From positions 1-61,323 of the forward strand of contig CAZPAV010000013.1 of assembly GCA_964584755.1 (NCBI GenBank): a stretch of DNA of 61,323 bases, given 5' to 3'. Every line of letters begins with the position of its first letter. Within the stretch, counting starts at the first letter, position 1. Shown here in pieces: positions 33,075-40,936 of this stretch. The stretch comes from CAZPAV01 sp964584755 (GTDB lineage: Bacteria; Actinomycetota; Acidimicrobiia; Spongiisociales; UBA5794). The notes under the pieces are model-generated. The model did not search any database and was not told the DNA's origin. It was given only the letters and a program-made list of their open reading frames with translations. The translations under genes were made by a program, and so were the position numbers.

Positions 33075-33833
33075 TCACTCGTGACGGATCGCCCTCCCCG
33101 TGGCGCGGAAGTAGCCGACGTTCCGACATCGGGTCCGTCCCAGGCGCCACGTCGTGGCGCGCGGCTGGTGGACGTCGCCGAAGTAGTGGAACGCGGGCTG
33201 GCGGGAGTGGAGGTACTCGAGGACGGGAACCGACCCCTTCTCCCGCCCACCGACGACGTCGGTGGCGAGCTCCGGGATGGCCGGCGCGACGTGCGTACAG
33301 AGGACGTCGACGGGACCGAGCGCGTCGAGCTTCCTCGCCATCTCGTCGTCGGAGACCTCGCCCGCGGTGCCGATGCGTTGCAGACCACCACCCACCATGC
33401 CGATGCGGAGGCCCTCGAGCTCGATGATCTCGCCGTCGAGGAAGCGCGCCCCCGCGGGGAGGTGCTCCCGCAGCACGTCGGGACGGTCGACGTTCCCGTA
33501 CGTCACGTACACCTCGCCGCCCTCGAGGGCGGGACACACCTCCGCGTAGGCGGCGACGACGACTTCGTCGTACCGTCGCTGGATCTCCGCCTCGCGCCCC
33601 GCGGTGTACTCGCGCCAGAGCCGGCGCGCTCCGTCCGCGTCCCCGACGCTCCGCCGGCGCACGAACTCGGCGACGAGGTCGATGCCGCTCACCGTGGCGA
33701 CGATCCCCTCGTTCGTCCGGTAGTCGATGAAGTTGATGAGGTCGCCGAGGACGAGCAGGGGGCCGCCTCCGGCGGCGACGACCCGCCGCAGGGCGGCCGC
33801 GGCGCCATGCACGTCGGAGACGAGCCGGATCAT
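33075..33833 (-). CDS. Metallophosphoesterase (YfcE-like)
   Basis: Calcineurin-like phosphoesterase of 252 aa. Metal motifs: SDVHG (residues 6-10), GDLINF, YGNVDRP (the GN(H/C)D motif variant), then CTHVAPAI and FGDVHQPR. These form a dinuclear metal site. The natural substrate could be phosphodiesters or phosphoproteins. The ATG at 33833 overlaps the stop of the membrane-protein gene (ATGA). The frame continues upstream as a shadow. Confidence 0.88.
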   Translation of the reverse strand: MIRLVSDVHGAAAALRRVVAAGGGPLLVLGDLINFIDYRTNEGIVATVSGIDLVAEFVRRRSVGDADGARRLWREYTAGREAEIQRRYDEVVVAAYAEVCPALEGGEVYVTYGNVDRPDVLREHLPAGARFLDGEIIELEGLRIGMVGGGLQRIGTAGEVSDDEMARKLDALGPVDVLCTHVAPAIPELATDVVGGREKGSVPVLEYLHSRQPAFHYFGDVHQPRATTWRLGRTRCRNVGYFRATGRAIRHE

Positions 33834-34135
33834 GGCCGCCCCGCTCCCCGGACGCCCGTCCCGGCGAGGAGCGCCAGGAGGCCCGCACCGGCGATCGCTC
33901 CCGGTGGGACGAGCCACGTCGGCCACCCCGCGAAGGAGGCGGAGAGGCCGGCCATGCCGAAACCCACCGCGCCGGCGACGGCCATGCGCCCCCGCCGACC
34001 GAAGCGCGCCTCCGGGTCCACCGCCGACCATCCCTCGACCCACGCCGCGACCCCGGCGGCGGCGACCCACGCCAGGAGGCCGGAGGCGCCCACGAGGAGG
34101 ACCACCCCGTACAACGCGTTCAGCCAGCTCCGCAC
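33830..34135 (-). CDS. Hypothetical small membrane protein
   Basis: Protein of 101 aa with about three hydrophobic segments (about 8-33, 50-66 and 71-90). Start GTG at 34135 (MRSWLNALYGVVLLVG). Not recognised. It overlaps the phosphoesterase gene by 4 nt, and the cysteine-rich small protein gene ends 31 bp upstream, so all may be on one transcript. Confidence 0.6.
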   Translation of the reverse strand: MRSWLNALYGVVLLVGASGLLAWVAAAGVAAWVEGWSAVDPEARFGRRGRMAVAGAVGFGMAGLSASFAGWPTWLVPPGAIAGAGLLALLAGTGVRGAGRP

Positions 34136-34166
34136 GGGCGGTCAACCTCGGTCGGACGACGCGGGC

Positions 34167-34424
34167 TCATCCCCGTCCAGGGTAGACGGCCGCCGGTTCG
34201 GACCAGGCCGGCGCGGTCGCCGCCCCCCCGGGGCCGGACGTGCTCCGCAGCGGCACCAGTCGGAGCGGCGCCACGAGACCCCCCTCGGCGAGGCGGGCGA
34301 GCGCCGCTCGCTCCTCCGGCCCGAGGCGAAGCGGGCCGGGATGCTCGGCGAGCAGCGCCGGCACGATGCAGTCGGCGCACGCCGCGGTCCCTTCCATGGC
34401 GCAGGCGTCACAGTCGATGATCAC
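34167..34424 (-). CDS. Small cysteine-rich (zinc ribbon-like) protein
   Basis: Protein of 85 aa. The N-terminus carries DCDACAMEGTAACADCIV: two CxxC pairs separated by 8 residues, likely a metal site. The rest is a helix (LGPEERAALARLAEGG) and a flexible tail. Function unknown. The GTG at 34424 is chosen because GGAGGAGG precedes it; a GTG at 34466 is in frame, but a TACGGT -10-like element at 34470-34465 overlaps it, which argues that transcription starts downstream of it. Confidence 0.65.
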   Translation of the reverse strand: MIIDCDACAMEGTAACADCIVPALLAEHPGPLRLGPEERAALARLAEGGLVAPLRLVPLRSTSGPGGAATAPAWSEPAAVYPGRG

Positions 34425-34535
34425 GGGATCCTCCTCCGCTGGCTTCGTCTCGGTGTCCCGCGACACCGTACGAGGAGGGACCGACAGAAACGGTCGCCCG
34501 TCCCGGTCGCCGGAAACGTGGCACCGGTCGCGCCG

Positions 34536-35765
34536 TCACCGGCCACCACCCCGGCCCGACCCCTGCACGAGCCAGCCGAGCAGGGCGTCGGCCCACAACG
34601 CCAGCGCACCCCGCGCCTCGGCACGCTCCCGCACGGCACGATCGTTGCTCACCACCACCGTGCCCGGCCCGGAGAGGGCCACGATCTCGTCGTCGGCGGT
34701 CGTGTCTCCCACCGCGAAGCGCACCACGACACCGCGGTCGTCCGTGGCCGTCCCCCGTCCCTCCTCGAGGGCGCTGTCGAAGACCACCGTCACCGTCGCC
34801 CCCCGCCGGACGAGGGACTGCAGGCGGGTCACCACCCGGCCCCGTGCCTCCGGACGGGCCAGCGCGGCCGGGTCCGCCGCCCCGATGAGATTGTGCCCGT
34901 CGACCACGAACCGGGGGGCGAGCCGGAGGACGGCATCGACCGCCGCCGGGGTGTCCGGAGCGATCCCCGGAGGCAGGGCGAGGGCGGCCCGGGAGGGAGG
35001 TCGATCCCCGTCCGGGAGGTCCGGCTCGCGAAACGGCGCCGTCGTCGCCGCCACCCGGTCGAGGAATCGCGCCAGGGAGAGCGGCTCCCGAGGCGGCGAC
35101 TCGACGTCCCGGGCCGCGGCCCGCTCCGCCGTCGTTCCCAGCAGAGAGCGGAGCTCCCGGTTCCTCCGGGTGAGCTCGTCGCTCCGAGCCCGAGCCGCGG
35201 CGAGGAGCTCCCGGAGCTCCTCGAGCTCGTGACGGAGGCGATCACGCTCGGCCCGCGCCTCCTCCGCCTCCCGGCGCCGTCGCTCCAGGGCGGCACGCAG
35301 CGGGGACCGTCCCTCCTCGATCCTCCGCCGCAGGTCCCGCTCCAGACTGGCACGGCGGTCCTCGGCGGCCCGGGTCCGCACGCGCGAGGTACGGAGGCGA
35401 TCCTCCAGCACCGCCACCTCCTCCTCCGCCTCCACGGCACGCTGCTCCGCATCCGCTGCCGCCCGGGCCGCGACCGCCTCGACGATCTCGACCCACCACC
35501 CCGGCGCGTCGCGCCGCAGGAACCCACGCGCCGGAGGCTCGAGATCCTCGGCCGCGGCGGCGACCCGGTCTCGGAAGGCCTCGTCGCGCTCGAGCTCACC
35601 GAGCAGCGCCGCCGCCAGGGGCGGCGGGAGCCGCCGGTCGGTGGAGCGGGCGACCCGCCGTAGCCGGGCCGGCACCTCGTCGGCATCCAGGTCGCGCAGG
35701 ACCTTCCGCGCCGCCTCGATGACCGGGCCGAGGATCTCCTGGAGCCGTCTACCGAATCCGCTCAT
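34536..35765 (-). CDS. NYN-domain (PIN-like) RNase-type protein with coiled coil
   Basis: Protein of 409 aa. Residues 1-90 are a helical Arg-rich region, about 95-250 form a long charged coiled coil (many Glu/Arg heptads), and the C-terminal 150 residues are a NYN nuclease-like domain: FVVDGHNLIGAADP with the first Asp, VTVVFDSALEEG, ADDEIVALSGPGTVVVSNDRAVRERAE with the other acidic residues. This is the YacP/NYN layout seen in actinobacteria and may act on RNA. The ATG at 35765 is used; the frame runs on to 35996 through the ilv leader but that is not coding. Confidence 0.8.
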   Translation of the reverse strand: MSGFGRRLQEILGPVIEAARKVLRDLDADEVPARLRRVARSTDRRLPPPLAAALLGELERDEAFRDRVAAAAEDLEPPARGFLRRDAPGWWVEIVEAVAARAAADAEQRAVEAEEEVAVLEDRLRTSRVRTRAAEDRRASLERDLRRRIEEGRSPLRAALERRRREAEEARAERDRLRHELEELRELLAAARARSDELTRRNRELRSLLGTTAERAAARDVESPPREPLSLARFLDRVAATTAPFREPDLPDGDRPPSRAALALPPGIAPDTPAAVDAVLRLAPRFVVDGHNLIGAADPAALARPEARGRVVTRLQSLVRRGATVTVVFDSALEEGRGTATDDRGVVVRFAVGDTTADDEIVALSGPGTVVVSNDRAVRERAEARGALALWADALLGWLVQGSGRGGGR

Positions 35766-35817
35766 GTCCCGTCCCGTCCCCGCCGATCCTTCTCCTGTCC
35801 GCCCGACGTCGCGGATC

Positions 35818-35845
35818 TTGACACGGCTCCACGCTGTGCCATACT
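35818..35845 (+). promoter_or_regulatory. ilvB operon promoter
   Basis: -35 TTGACA (35818-35823), 16-bp spacer, -10 CATACT (35840-35845). The transcript would begin near 35852, just before the ribosome site of the leader peptide. Confidence 0.75.
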
Positions 35846-35874
35846 CGCAGACGCAGGAGGAGGAGCCGATCCCG

Positions 35875-35907
35875 ATGACGACCACCCTCGTACTCATCCT
35901 CACATAG
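35875..35907 (+). CDS. ilv leader peptide (attenuator-controlling)
   Basis: An 11-codon reading frame ATG...TAG encoding MTTTLVLILT, nearly all Thr, Leu, Val and Ile. It has a strong ribosome site (AGGAGGAGGAG, 35855-35865) and lies between a good promoter and a terminator in front of ilvB. It uses GTA for Val and ACA for Thr, which are rare in such GC-rich DNA and would make the ribosome more sensitive to charged tRNA. This is how branched-chain leader peptides sense their amino acids. Too short for ordinary gene finding. Confidence 0.88.
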   Translation: MTTTLVLILT

Positions 35908-35933
35908 GCGCATACGCCAGCGAGCGTGTGCGC
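35908..35933 (+). promoter_or_regulatory. ilv attenuator, first (pause) hairpin
   Basis: Immediately after the leader stop codon a 10-bp stem forms: 35908-35917 with 35924-35933, loop of 6 nt. A ribosome stalled in the leader would unfold it and could favour another pairing; a weak alternative is 35928-35932 with 35943-35947, which would break the terminator stem. Confidence 0.7.
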
Positions 35934-35935
35934 CC

Positions 35936-35964
35936 AACCCTCCGTACCCGTCGGGGGGTTTTTT
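35936..35964 (+). terminator. ilv attenuator, intrinsic terminator
   Basis: A 9-bp stem AACCCTCCG / CGGGGGGTT (35936-35944 with 35952-35960, one G-U pair) with a 7-nt loop, followed by a T-run (35959-35964). It ends about 43 nt before ilvB, so it would stop transcription before the operon when branched-chain aminoacyl-tRNAs are plentiful. Confidence 0.85.
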
Positions 35965-36007
35965 CGTACCCCGACCCACGTCCTCCTCCCCACCACCGGA
36001 GCAGACC

Positions 36008-37726
36008 ATGGCAGAGACCCTCACCGGCGCAGCAGCCCTCATCCGAGCCCTCGAGCACGAGACCGTCGACCTCGTGTTCGGCGTCCCCGGCGGAGCGATC
36101 CTCCCCGCCTACGACCCCTTGCGCGACAGCTCGATCCGTCACGTCCTCGCCCGCCACGAGCAGGGCGCAGGTCACATGGCCTCCGGCTACGCGCACGCCA
36201 CCGGCCGGGTCGGCGTGGCCTTCGCCACCTCGGGCCCGGGAGCGACGAACCTCATCACCCCGCTTCAGGACGCCTACATGGACTCGGTGCCCATCGTGGC
36301 GATCACCGGACAGGTGGCGACGACCTCCATCGGCATGGACGCCTTCCAGGAGGCCCACACCTGGGGTATCTCGATGCCCTGCACGAAGCACAACTACCTC
36401 GTCACCGATCCCAACGAGATCCCCGACGTCATCCGCGAGGCGTTCCACCTCGCCGCCACCGGTCGGCCCGGACCCGTCCTCGTCGACATCCCCAAGAACG
36501 TCCTCGCCGGCACGATGACCTGGCATCGCCCGGGAGAGATCGACCTCCCCGGATACCGGCCATCCGTCCGCGGCCACCCCAAGCAGGTGCGGGCCGCGAT
36601 CGCCGCCATCGCCCGGTCGCGGCGGCCCGTCCTCTACGCCGGAGGCGGCATCGTGGCCGCCGAGGCGGCCGACGCCCTGCGCCGCTTCGCCGAGCTGGCG
36701 AACCTCCCCGTGGTGACCACGCTCATGGCCCGCGGGGTCATCCCCGACTCCCATCCCCTCGCCCTGGGGATGCCGGGGATGCACGGCTGCTACACGGCGA
36801 CGATGGCCATGCAACGCGCCGATCTCCTCGTCGCCATCGGCGCCCGCTTCGACGATCGCGTCACCGGAGACCCCACCACCTTCGCCCCCGAGGCGACGGT
36901 GATCCACATCGACGTCGATCCCGCCGAGATCGGCAAGGTCCGGGCCGCCGACATCCCCATCGTGGGCGACGCCGGCGCCGTCCTCGACCAGCTCATCGAG
37001 GCGATGCAGGCCCACCTCGCCGGCGATCCACCCCCGGAGCGGGTCCCCTGGTTCGCGACGCTGGCGGAGTGGCAGGAACGCCATCCCCTCCGCTACGACC
37101 AGGCCCCCGAGGGACCCATCCAGCAGCAGTACGTGATCGAGGAGCTCCACCGGCTCACCGGCGGCGATGCGATCGTCGTCGCCGGCGTGGGCCAGCATCA
37201 GATGTGGGCCGCCCAGTTCTGGGGGTTCGAGCGCCCCCGGACCTGGATCAACTCCGGCGGCCTGGGAACGATGGGGTACGCCATCCCGGCCGCCATCGGC
37301 GCCAAGGCGGGGCGTCCCGACGACCTCGTCTTCGCCATCGACGGCGACGGCTGCTTCCAGATGACGTTCCAGGAGCTCATCACCGCGACGGTCGAGCACA
37401 TCCCCGTCAAGGTGGCGGTGATGAACAACGGCTCCCTCGGGATGGTGAAGCAGTGGCAGCGGCTCTTCTACGGCGAGCGGTACTCGGCCGTCGACCTCGG
37501 CCACGACACCCCCGACTACGTCAAGCTCGCCGAGGCGCTGGGGTGCGTCGGCATCCGGGCGGAGCGGCCCGCCGACGTGACCCCCGCCCTCGAGAAGGCC
37601 CTCGCGGTGGACGACCGGGCCGTCGTGGTCGAGTTCCGGGTCGACCCCGACGCCATGGTCTTCCCCATGGTCCCGGCGGGACGCTCCAACGACGAGGTCG
37701 TCCTCGGACCGGAGGACCTGGCATGA
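36008..37726 (+). CDS. ilvB: Acetolactate synthase, large (catalytic) subunit
   Basis: ThDP enzyme of 572 aa that condenses pyruvate with pyruvate or 2-ketobutyrate, the first common step to Val, Leu and Ile. Catalytic Glu in RHEQGAGHMASGYA near residue 55, FAD-binding middle domain, and ThDP/Mg motif GDGCFQMTFQELITA ... VMNNGSLG near the C-terminus. GGAG stands 6 nt before the ATG. It overlaps ilvN by 4 nt. Expression is likely controlled by the leader peptide and terminator directly upstream. Confidence 0.97.
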   Translation: MAETLTGAAALIRALEHETVDLVFGVPGGAILPAYDPLRDSSIRHVLARHEQGAGHMASGYAHATGRVGVAFATSGPGATNLITPLQDAYMDSVPIVAITGQVATTSIGMDAFQEAHTWGISMPCTKHNYLVTDPNEIPDVIREAFHLAATGRPGPVLVDIPKNVLAGTMTWHRPGEIDLPGYRPSVRGHPKQVRAAIAAIARSRRPVLYAGGGIVAAEAADALRRFAELANLPVVTTLMARGVIPDSHPLALGMPGMHGCYTATMAMQRADLLVAIGARFDDRVTGDPTTFAPEATVIHIDVDPAEIGKVRAADIPIVGDAGAVLDQLIEAMQAHLAGDPPPERVPWFATLAEWQERHPLRYDQAPEGPIQQQYVIEELHRLTGGDAIVVAGVGQHQMWAAQFWGFERPRTWINSGGLGTMGYAIPAAIGAKAGRPDDLVFAIDGDGCFQMTFQELITATVEHIPVKVAVMNNGSLGMVKQWQRLFYGERYSAVDLGHDTPDYVKLAEALGCVGIRAERPADVTPALEKALAVDDRAVVVEFRVDPDAMVFPMVPAGRSNDEVVLGPEDLA

Positions 37727-38229
37727 AGCACGTGATCTCGGTGACGGTCGAGAACAAGCCGGGGGTCCTCGCCCGCATCTCCTCGATGTTCGCCCGCCGC
37801 GGGTTCAACATCCACTCCCTCACGGTCGGCCCGACCGAGGACCCCGGCCTCTCCCGGATGACCGTCGTCGTCGACGGCCCCGAGATGGAACAGATCGTGA
37901 AGCAGCTCTACAAGCTCGTCCACACCGTGAAGGTGACCGAGCTCCATCCGGGCGAGACGGTCGAGCGTGAGATCATGCTCGTGCGCGTCAACGCCGAAGC
38001 GGGTCGACGGGGCGAGATCCTCGATGCCGCGAACCTCTTCGACGCCAAGGCGGTCGACGTGGGTGCCGCGACCCTCACCTTCGAGGTCGCCGGGGAGCCG
38101 GCGCGATTGGCGGACTTCCTCGAGCTCATGCGAACCTACGGGGTGGTGAGCCTGGTGAAATCGGGCCGGATCGCGCTGGCGAAGGATCAGAAGTCCGGCA
38201 CGAAACGCTCACGGCTGCGGACCGCCTGA
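37723..38229 (+). CDS. ilvN: Acetolactate synthase, small (regulatory) subunit
   Basis: Regulatory partner of IlvB, 168 aa. The N-terminal ACT domain begins KHVISVTVENKPGVLARISSMFARRGFNI, with SLTVGPTEDPGLSRMTVVV, the valine-binding region of the family; the C-terminal domain (LVRVNAEAGRRGEILDAANLF) is also standard. It confers valine feedback inhibition. The ATG overlaps the ilvB stop (ATGA), ensuring equal synthesis. Confidence 0.97.
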   Translation: MKHVISVTVENKPGVLARISSMFARRGFNIHSLTVGPTEDPGLSRMTVVVDGPEMEQIVKQLYKLVHTVKVTELHPGETVEREIMLVRVNAEAGRRGEILDAANLFDAKAVDVGAATLTFEVAGEPARLADFLELMRTYGVVSLVKSGRIALAKDQKSGTKRSRLRTA

Positions 38230-38240
38230 CGGGAGGAACG

Positions 38241-39254
38241 ATGACCACGATCTATTACGACGCCGACGCGGATCCGTCCATCATCGCCCGACGGCGGGTG
38301 GCCGTGATCGGCTTCGGAAGCCAAGGTCACGCTCACGCCATGAACCTCAAGGACTCGGGCGTGGACGTGATCGTCGGCCTTCGCGAGGGCTCGCGACGCA
38401 CGACGACCGCCACCGATGCCGGCCTGAAGGTCGTCACGCCCGCCGTGGCGGCCGAGTGGGCCGACGTCATCATGGTCCTCGTGCCCGACCAGGTGCAGTC
38501 GAGCCTGTACGACGAGGTGCTCCGGTCCCGTCTCGCCCCCGGCGACGCCCTCCTCTTCGCACACGGATTCAACGTGCACTTCGGCTACATCACCCCGGCC
38601 GCCGAGATCGACGTCGCCATGGTCGCCCCCAAGGGTCCCGGCCATCTCGTCCGCCGCCAGTACGTGGAGGGAAGCGGCGTCCCCTGTCTCCTCGCCGTCC
38701 ACCAGGACGCCACCGGCGACGCGAAGGCGCTGGGCCTCTCCTACGCCCACGCCATCGGGGGAACCCGGGCCGGCGTGATCGAGACCACGTTCCGCGACGA
38801 GACCGAGACCGACCTCTTCGGTGAGCAGGTGATCCTCTGCGGAGGGATCGACGCCCTGATCCGAGCGGCGTTCGAGACCCTCACCGACGCCGGGTACCCG
38901 GCGGAGATGGCCTACTTCGAGGTCCTCCACGAGCTGAAGCTCATCGTCGACCTCCTCTACGAAGGTGGCATCGCCTGGATGCGGCACTCGGTCTCGGACA
39001 CCGCCGAGTACGGGGACATCACCCGCGGCCCTCGCATCGTCGACGAGCGCACCCGAACCGAGATGCGCCGCATCCTCGACGAGATCCAGTCCGGCGAGTT
39101 CGCCCGCGAGTGGATGGAGGAGTACCGGGCCGGCGCGCCCTCCCTGCGGCAGGCCCGCGCCGAGGTCGCCGCCTCCGAGGTCGAGATCGTCGGTCGTCGT
39201 CTGCGCGAGCTCATGCCCTTCCTCGTCGAGAAGACACCCGAGGACGACGTATGA
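38241..39254 (+). CDS. ilvC: Ketol-acid reductoisomerase (class I)
   Basis: Protein of 337 aa, class I length, that isomerises and reduces acetolactate. Rossmann loop VIGFGSQGHAHAMNL; the cofactor loop REGSRRTTTATDAG with Arg and Ser fits NADPH use; metal ligands lie in ETETDLFGEQVILCGG and EVLHELKLIVDLLYEGG. The ribosome site GGGAGGAACG precedes the ATG, 11 bp after ilvN. Its stop overlaps the start of the leu leader peptide. Confidence 0.97.
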   Translation: MTTIYYDADADPSIIARRRVAVIGFGSQGHAHAMNLKDSGVDVIVGLREGSRRTTTATDAGLKVVTPAVAAEWADVIMVLVPDQVQSSLYDEVLRSRLAPGDALLFAHGFNVHFGYITPAAEIDVAMVAPKGPGHLVRRQYVEGSGVPCLLAVHQDATGDAKALGLSYAHAIGGTRAGVIETTFRDETETDLFGEQVILCGGIDALIRAAFETLTDAGYPAEMAYFEVLHELKLIVDLLYEGGIAWMRHSVSDTAEYGDITRGPRIVDERTRTEMRRILDEIQSGEFAREWMEEYRAGAPSLRQARAEVAASEVEIVGRRLRELMPFLVEKTPEDDV

Positions 39255-39319
39255 CCCCACGCCTCTCCCCGGCTCCGGCCCCGACGGCGCTCTCCGGCTC
39301 CGGCCTGCTCCTTACCTAG
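39251..39319 (+). CDS. Putative leu leader peptide
   Basis: A 22-residue frame whose ATG overlaps the ilvC stop (ATGA) and which ends with Gly-Leu-Leu-Leu-Thr-stop (codons CTG CTC CTT ACC TAG). The three consecutive Leu codons include CTT, rare in this DNA. The ending closely mirrors that of the ilv leader (Leu-Ile-Leu-Thr-stop). It lies 72 nt before leuA and is followed at once by a hairpin. Leucine-sensing by ribosome stalling is inferred; Streptomyces leuA leaders are a known parallel. Confidence 0.65.
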   Translation: MTPRLSPAPAPTALSGSGLLLT

Positions 39320-39348
39320 CCGGGCGGTCGCCTCGCGGCCGACCCGGC
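39319..39348 (+). promoter_or_regulatory. Hairpin after the leu leader peptide
   Basis: GCCGGG-CGGTCGC pairs with GCGGCCG-A-CCCGGC: 13 bp with one bulged A and a 3-nt loop, beginning at the last base of the leader stop codon. No T-run follows, so it is not a classical terminator; it may act by transcription pausing, Rho, or by refolding that affects the leuA ribosome site (near 39377-39385). A second CGACC at 39361-39365 could compete for GGTCG in the stem. Confidence 0.55.
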
Positions 39349-39391
39349 GCCCCGGCCAGCCGACCGAGCACGACTCAGGAGAGGATCCCCC

Positions 39392-40936
39392 ATGACCGAC
39401 CGCCTCATCATCTTCGACACCACCCTGCGCGACGGAGAGCAGGCCCCCGGCATCGCGCTCTCCCCCGACGACAAGGTCGCCATCGCGACGCAACTCGCCC
39501 GCCTGCGCGTCGACGTCATCGAGGCCGGCTTCGCCGCCTCCTCCCCCGGGGACTTCGAGGCGGTCTCCCGCATCGCCAACGAGGTCCGGGGGCCGGTGAT
39601 CGCCAGCCTGGCCCGCACGCACCCCGACGACATCGACCGGGCCGCCGACGCGCTCGAGGGGGCCGAGCGGAAGCGCATCCACGTGTTCAACTCCACCTCG
39701 CCGATCCACATGGAGCAGATGCTGCGGATGACCCCCGAGGAGGTGCTGCGCTCCATCGACGAGGGCGTACGCCGGGCGCGGCGGTACTGCGAGGACGTCG
39801 AGTTCTCCCCTCAGGACGCGACCCGCTCCGACCCCGACTTCGTCATCGAGGCCTGCCGTCTGGCGGTGGCCGCGGGAGCGACGACGATCAACATCCCCGA
39901 CACGGTGGGGTACGCCATCCCCGCCGACTTCGTGGCGCTCATGGAGCGCGTCTACGCCGAGGTGCGGGGAGACCGGGACGACGTCGTCATCTCGACGCAC
40001 TGTCACAACGACCTCGGCCTCGCCGTGGCGAACTCGCTCTCGGCCATCCGCGCCGGCGCCCGCCAGATCGAGGGAGCGATCAACGGCATCGGCGAGCGGG
40101 CCGGGAACACCTCGACCGAGGAGATCATCATGGCGGTGAAGACCCGCCAGGACTACTTCGGGGTCGAGGTGGGCGCCGACACCACCCAGATCTTCGAGAC
40201 CTCACGACTCGTCTCCCGGCTCACCGGCTACCCGATCCAGTACAACAAGGCGGTCGTGGGCCGGAACGCCTTCGCCCACGAGTCCGGCATCCACCAGCAC
40301 GGCGTGCTCCGGGACCGGTCGACGTACGAGATCATGGATCCGGAGTCGATCGGGCAACGGAGCAAGATCGTGCTCGGGAAGCACTCGGGGCGTGCCGCCT
40401 TCGCCGACGCCCTCTCCCACATGGGGATCACCCTCGAGGACGTGGACTTCCAGCGCGCCTTCGAGCGTTTCAAGGAGCTCGCCGACCGCAAGGGCGAGAT
40501 CTCCGAGGAGGGCATCCGGGCGATCATCGGCGCGGAGACCGCCGCCCTCGCCGAGGTCGTCCAGCTCGTCGGCATCCACCTCGAGGGCGGGAGCGACGCG
40601 ACCCCGGTGGCGACGGTGACCGTGGCGCGGGGCGGCACGGAGGAACGGCACGTCGCCAAGGGAGACGGCATGGTCAACGCCACGTTCGTGGCGCTGCAGG
40701 ACGCCTTCGGCATCCCCGCCCAGCTCGTCGACTATCGGGTCAGCCCGCTCACCTCGGGTGCCGACGCCATGGCCGAGGTCAACGTCATCGTCAAGGTCGG
40801 TGCCGCGACGTACGCGGGACGCGGCGTCTCCACCGACGTGGTGGAGGGTTCGGCCCGGGCCTTCGTCGCCGCCCTGAACCGGGCCGCCGCGGCGCGGGCC
40901 GGTGCCACGGCCACGGCCTTCGGGGACGACGAGTGA
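39392..40936 (+). CDS. leuA: 2-isopropylmalate synthase
   Basis: Protein of 514 aa, the first committed enzyme of leucine synthesis (acetyl-CoA + 2-ketoisovalerate). DTTLRDGEQAPG at the start and STHCHNDLGLAVANSL with the metal-binding HxH mark the aldolase-type barrel; GRNAFAHESGIHQHGVL follows; the C-terminal 130 residues are the LeuA allosteric domain (SGADAMAEVNVIVKVGAATYAGRGVSTDVVEG). This is the bacterial LeuA type of about 510 aa rather than the longer actinobacterial form. AGGAGAGG precedes the ATG. It overlaps leuB by 4 nt. Confidence 0.96.
   Translation: MTDRLIIFDTTLRDGEQAPGIALSPDDKVAIATQLARLRVDVIEAGFAASSPGDFEAVSRIANEVRGPVIASLARTHPDDIDRAADALEGAERKRIHVFNSTSPIHMEQMLRMTPEEVLRSIDEGVRRARRYCEDVEFSPQDATRSDPDFVIEACRLAVAAGATTINIPDTVGYAIPADFVALMERVYAEVRGDRDDVVISTHCHNDLGLAVANSLSAIRAGARQIEGAINGIGERAGNTSTEEIIMAVKTRQDYFGVEVGADTTQIFETSRLVSRLTGYPIQYNKAVVGRNAFAHESGIHQHGVLRDRSTYEIMDPESIGQRSKIVLGKHSGRAAFADALSHMGITLEDVDFQRAFERFKELADRKGEISEEGIRAIIGAETAALAEVVQLVGIHLEGGSDATPVATVTVARGGTEERHVAKGDGMVNATFVALQDAFGIPAQLVDYRVSPLTSGADAMAEVNVIVKVGAATYAGRGVSTDVVEGSARAFVAALNRAAAARAGATATAFGDDE

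Noticed and set aside
35766..35996. N-terminal extension of the NYN-domain gene into the ilv leader
   Set aside because: It would be read through the ilv promoter and terminator on the opposite strand; the ATG at 35765 gives the family-like N-terminus.
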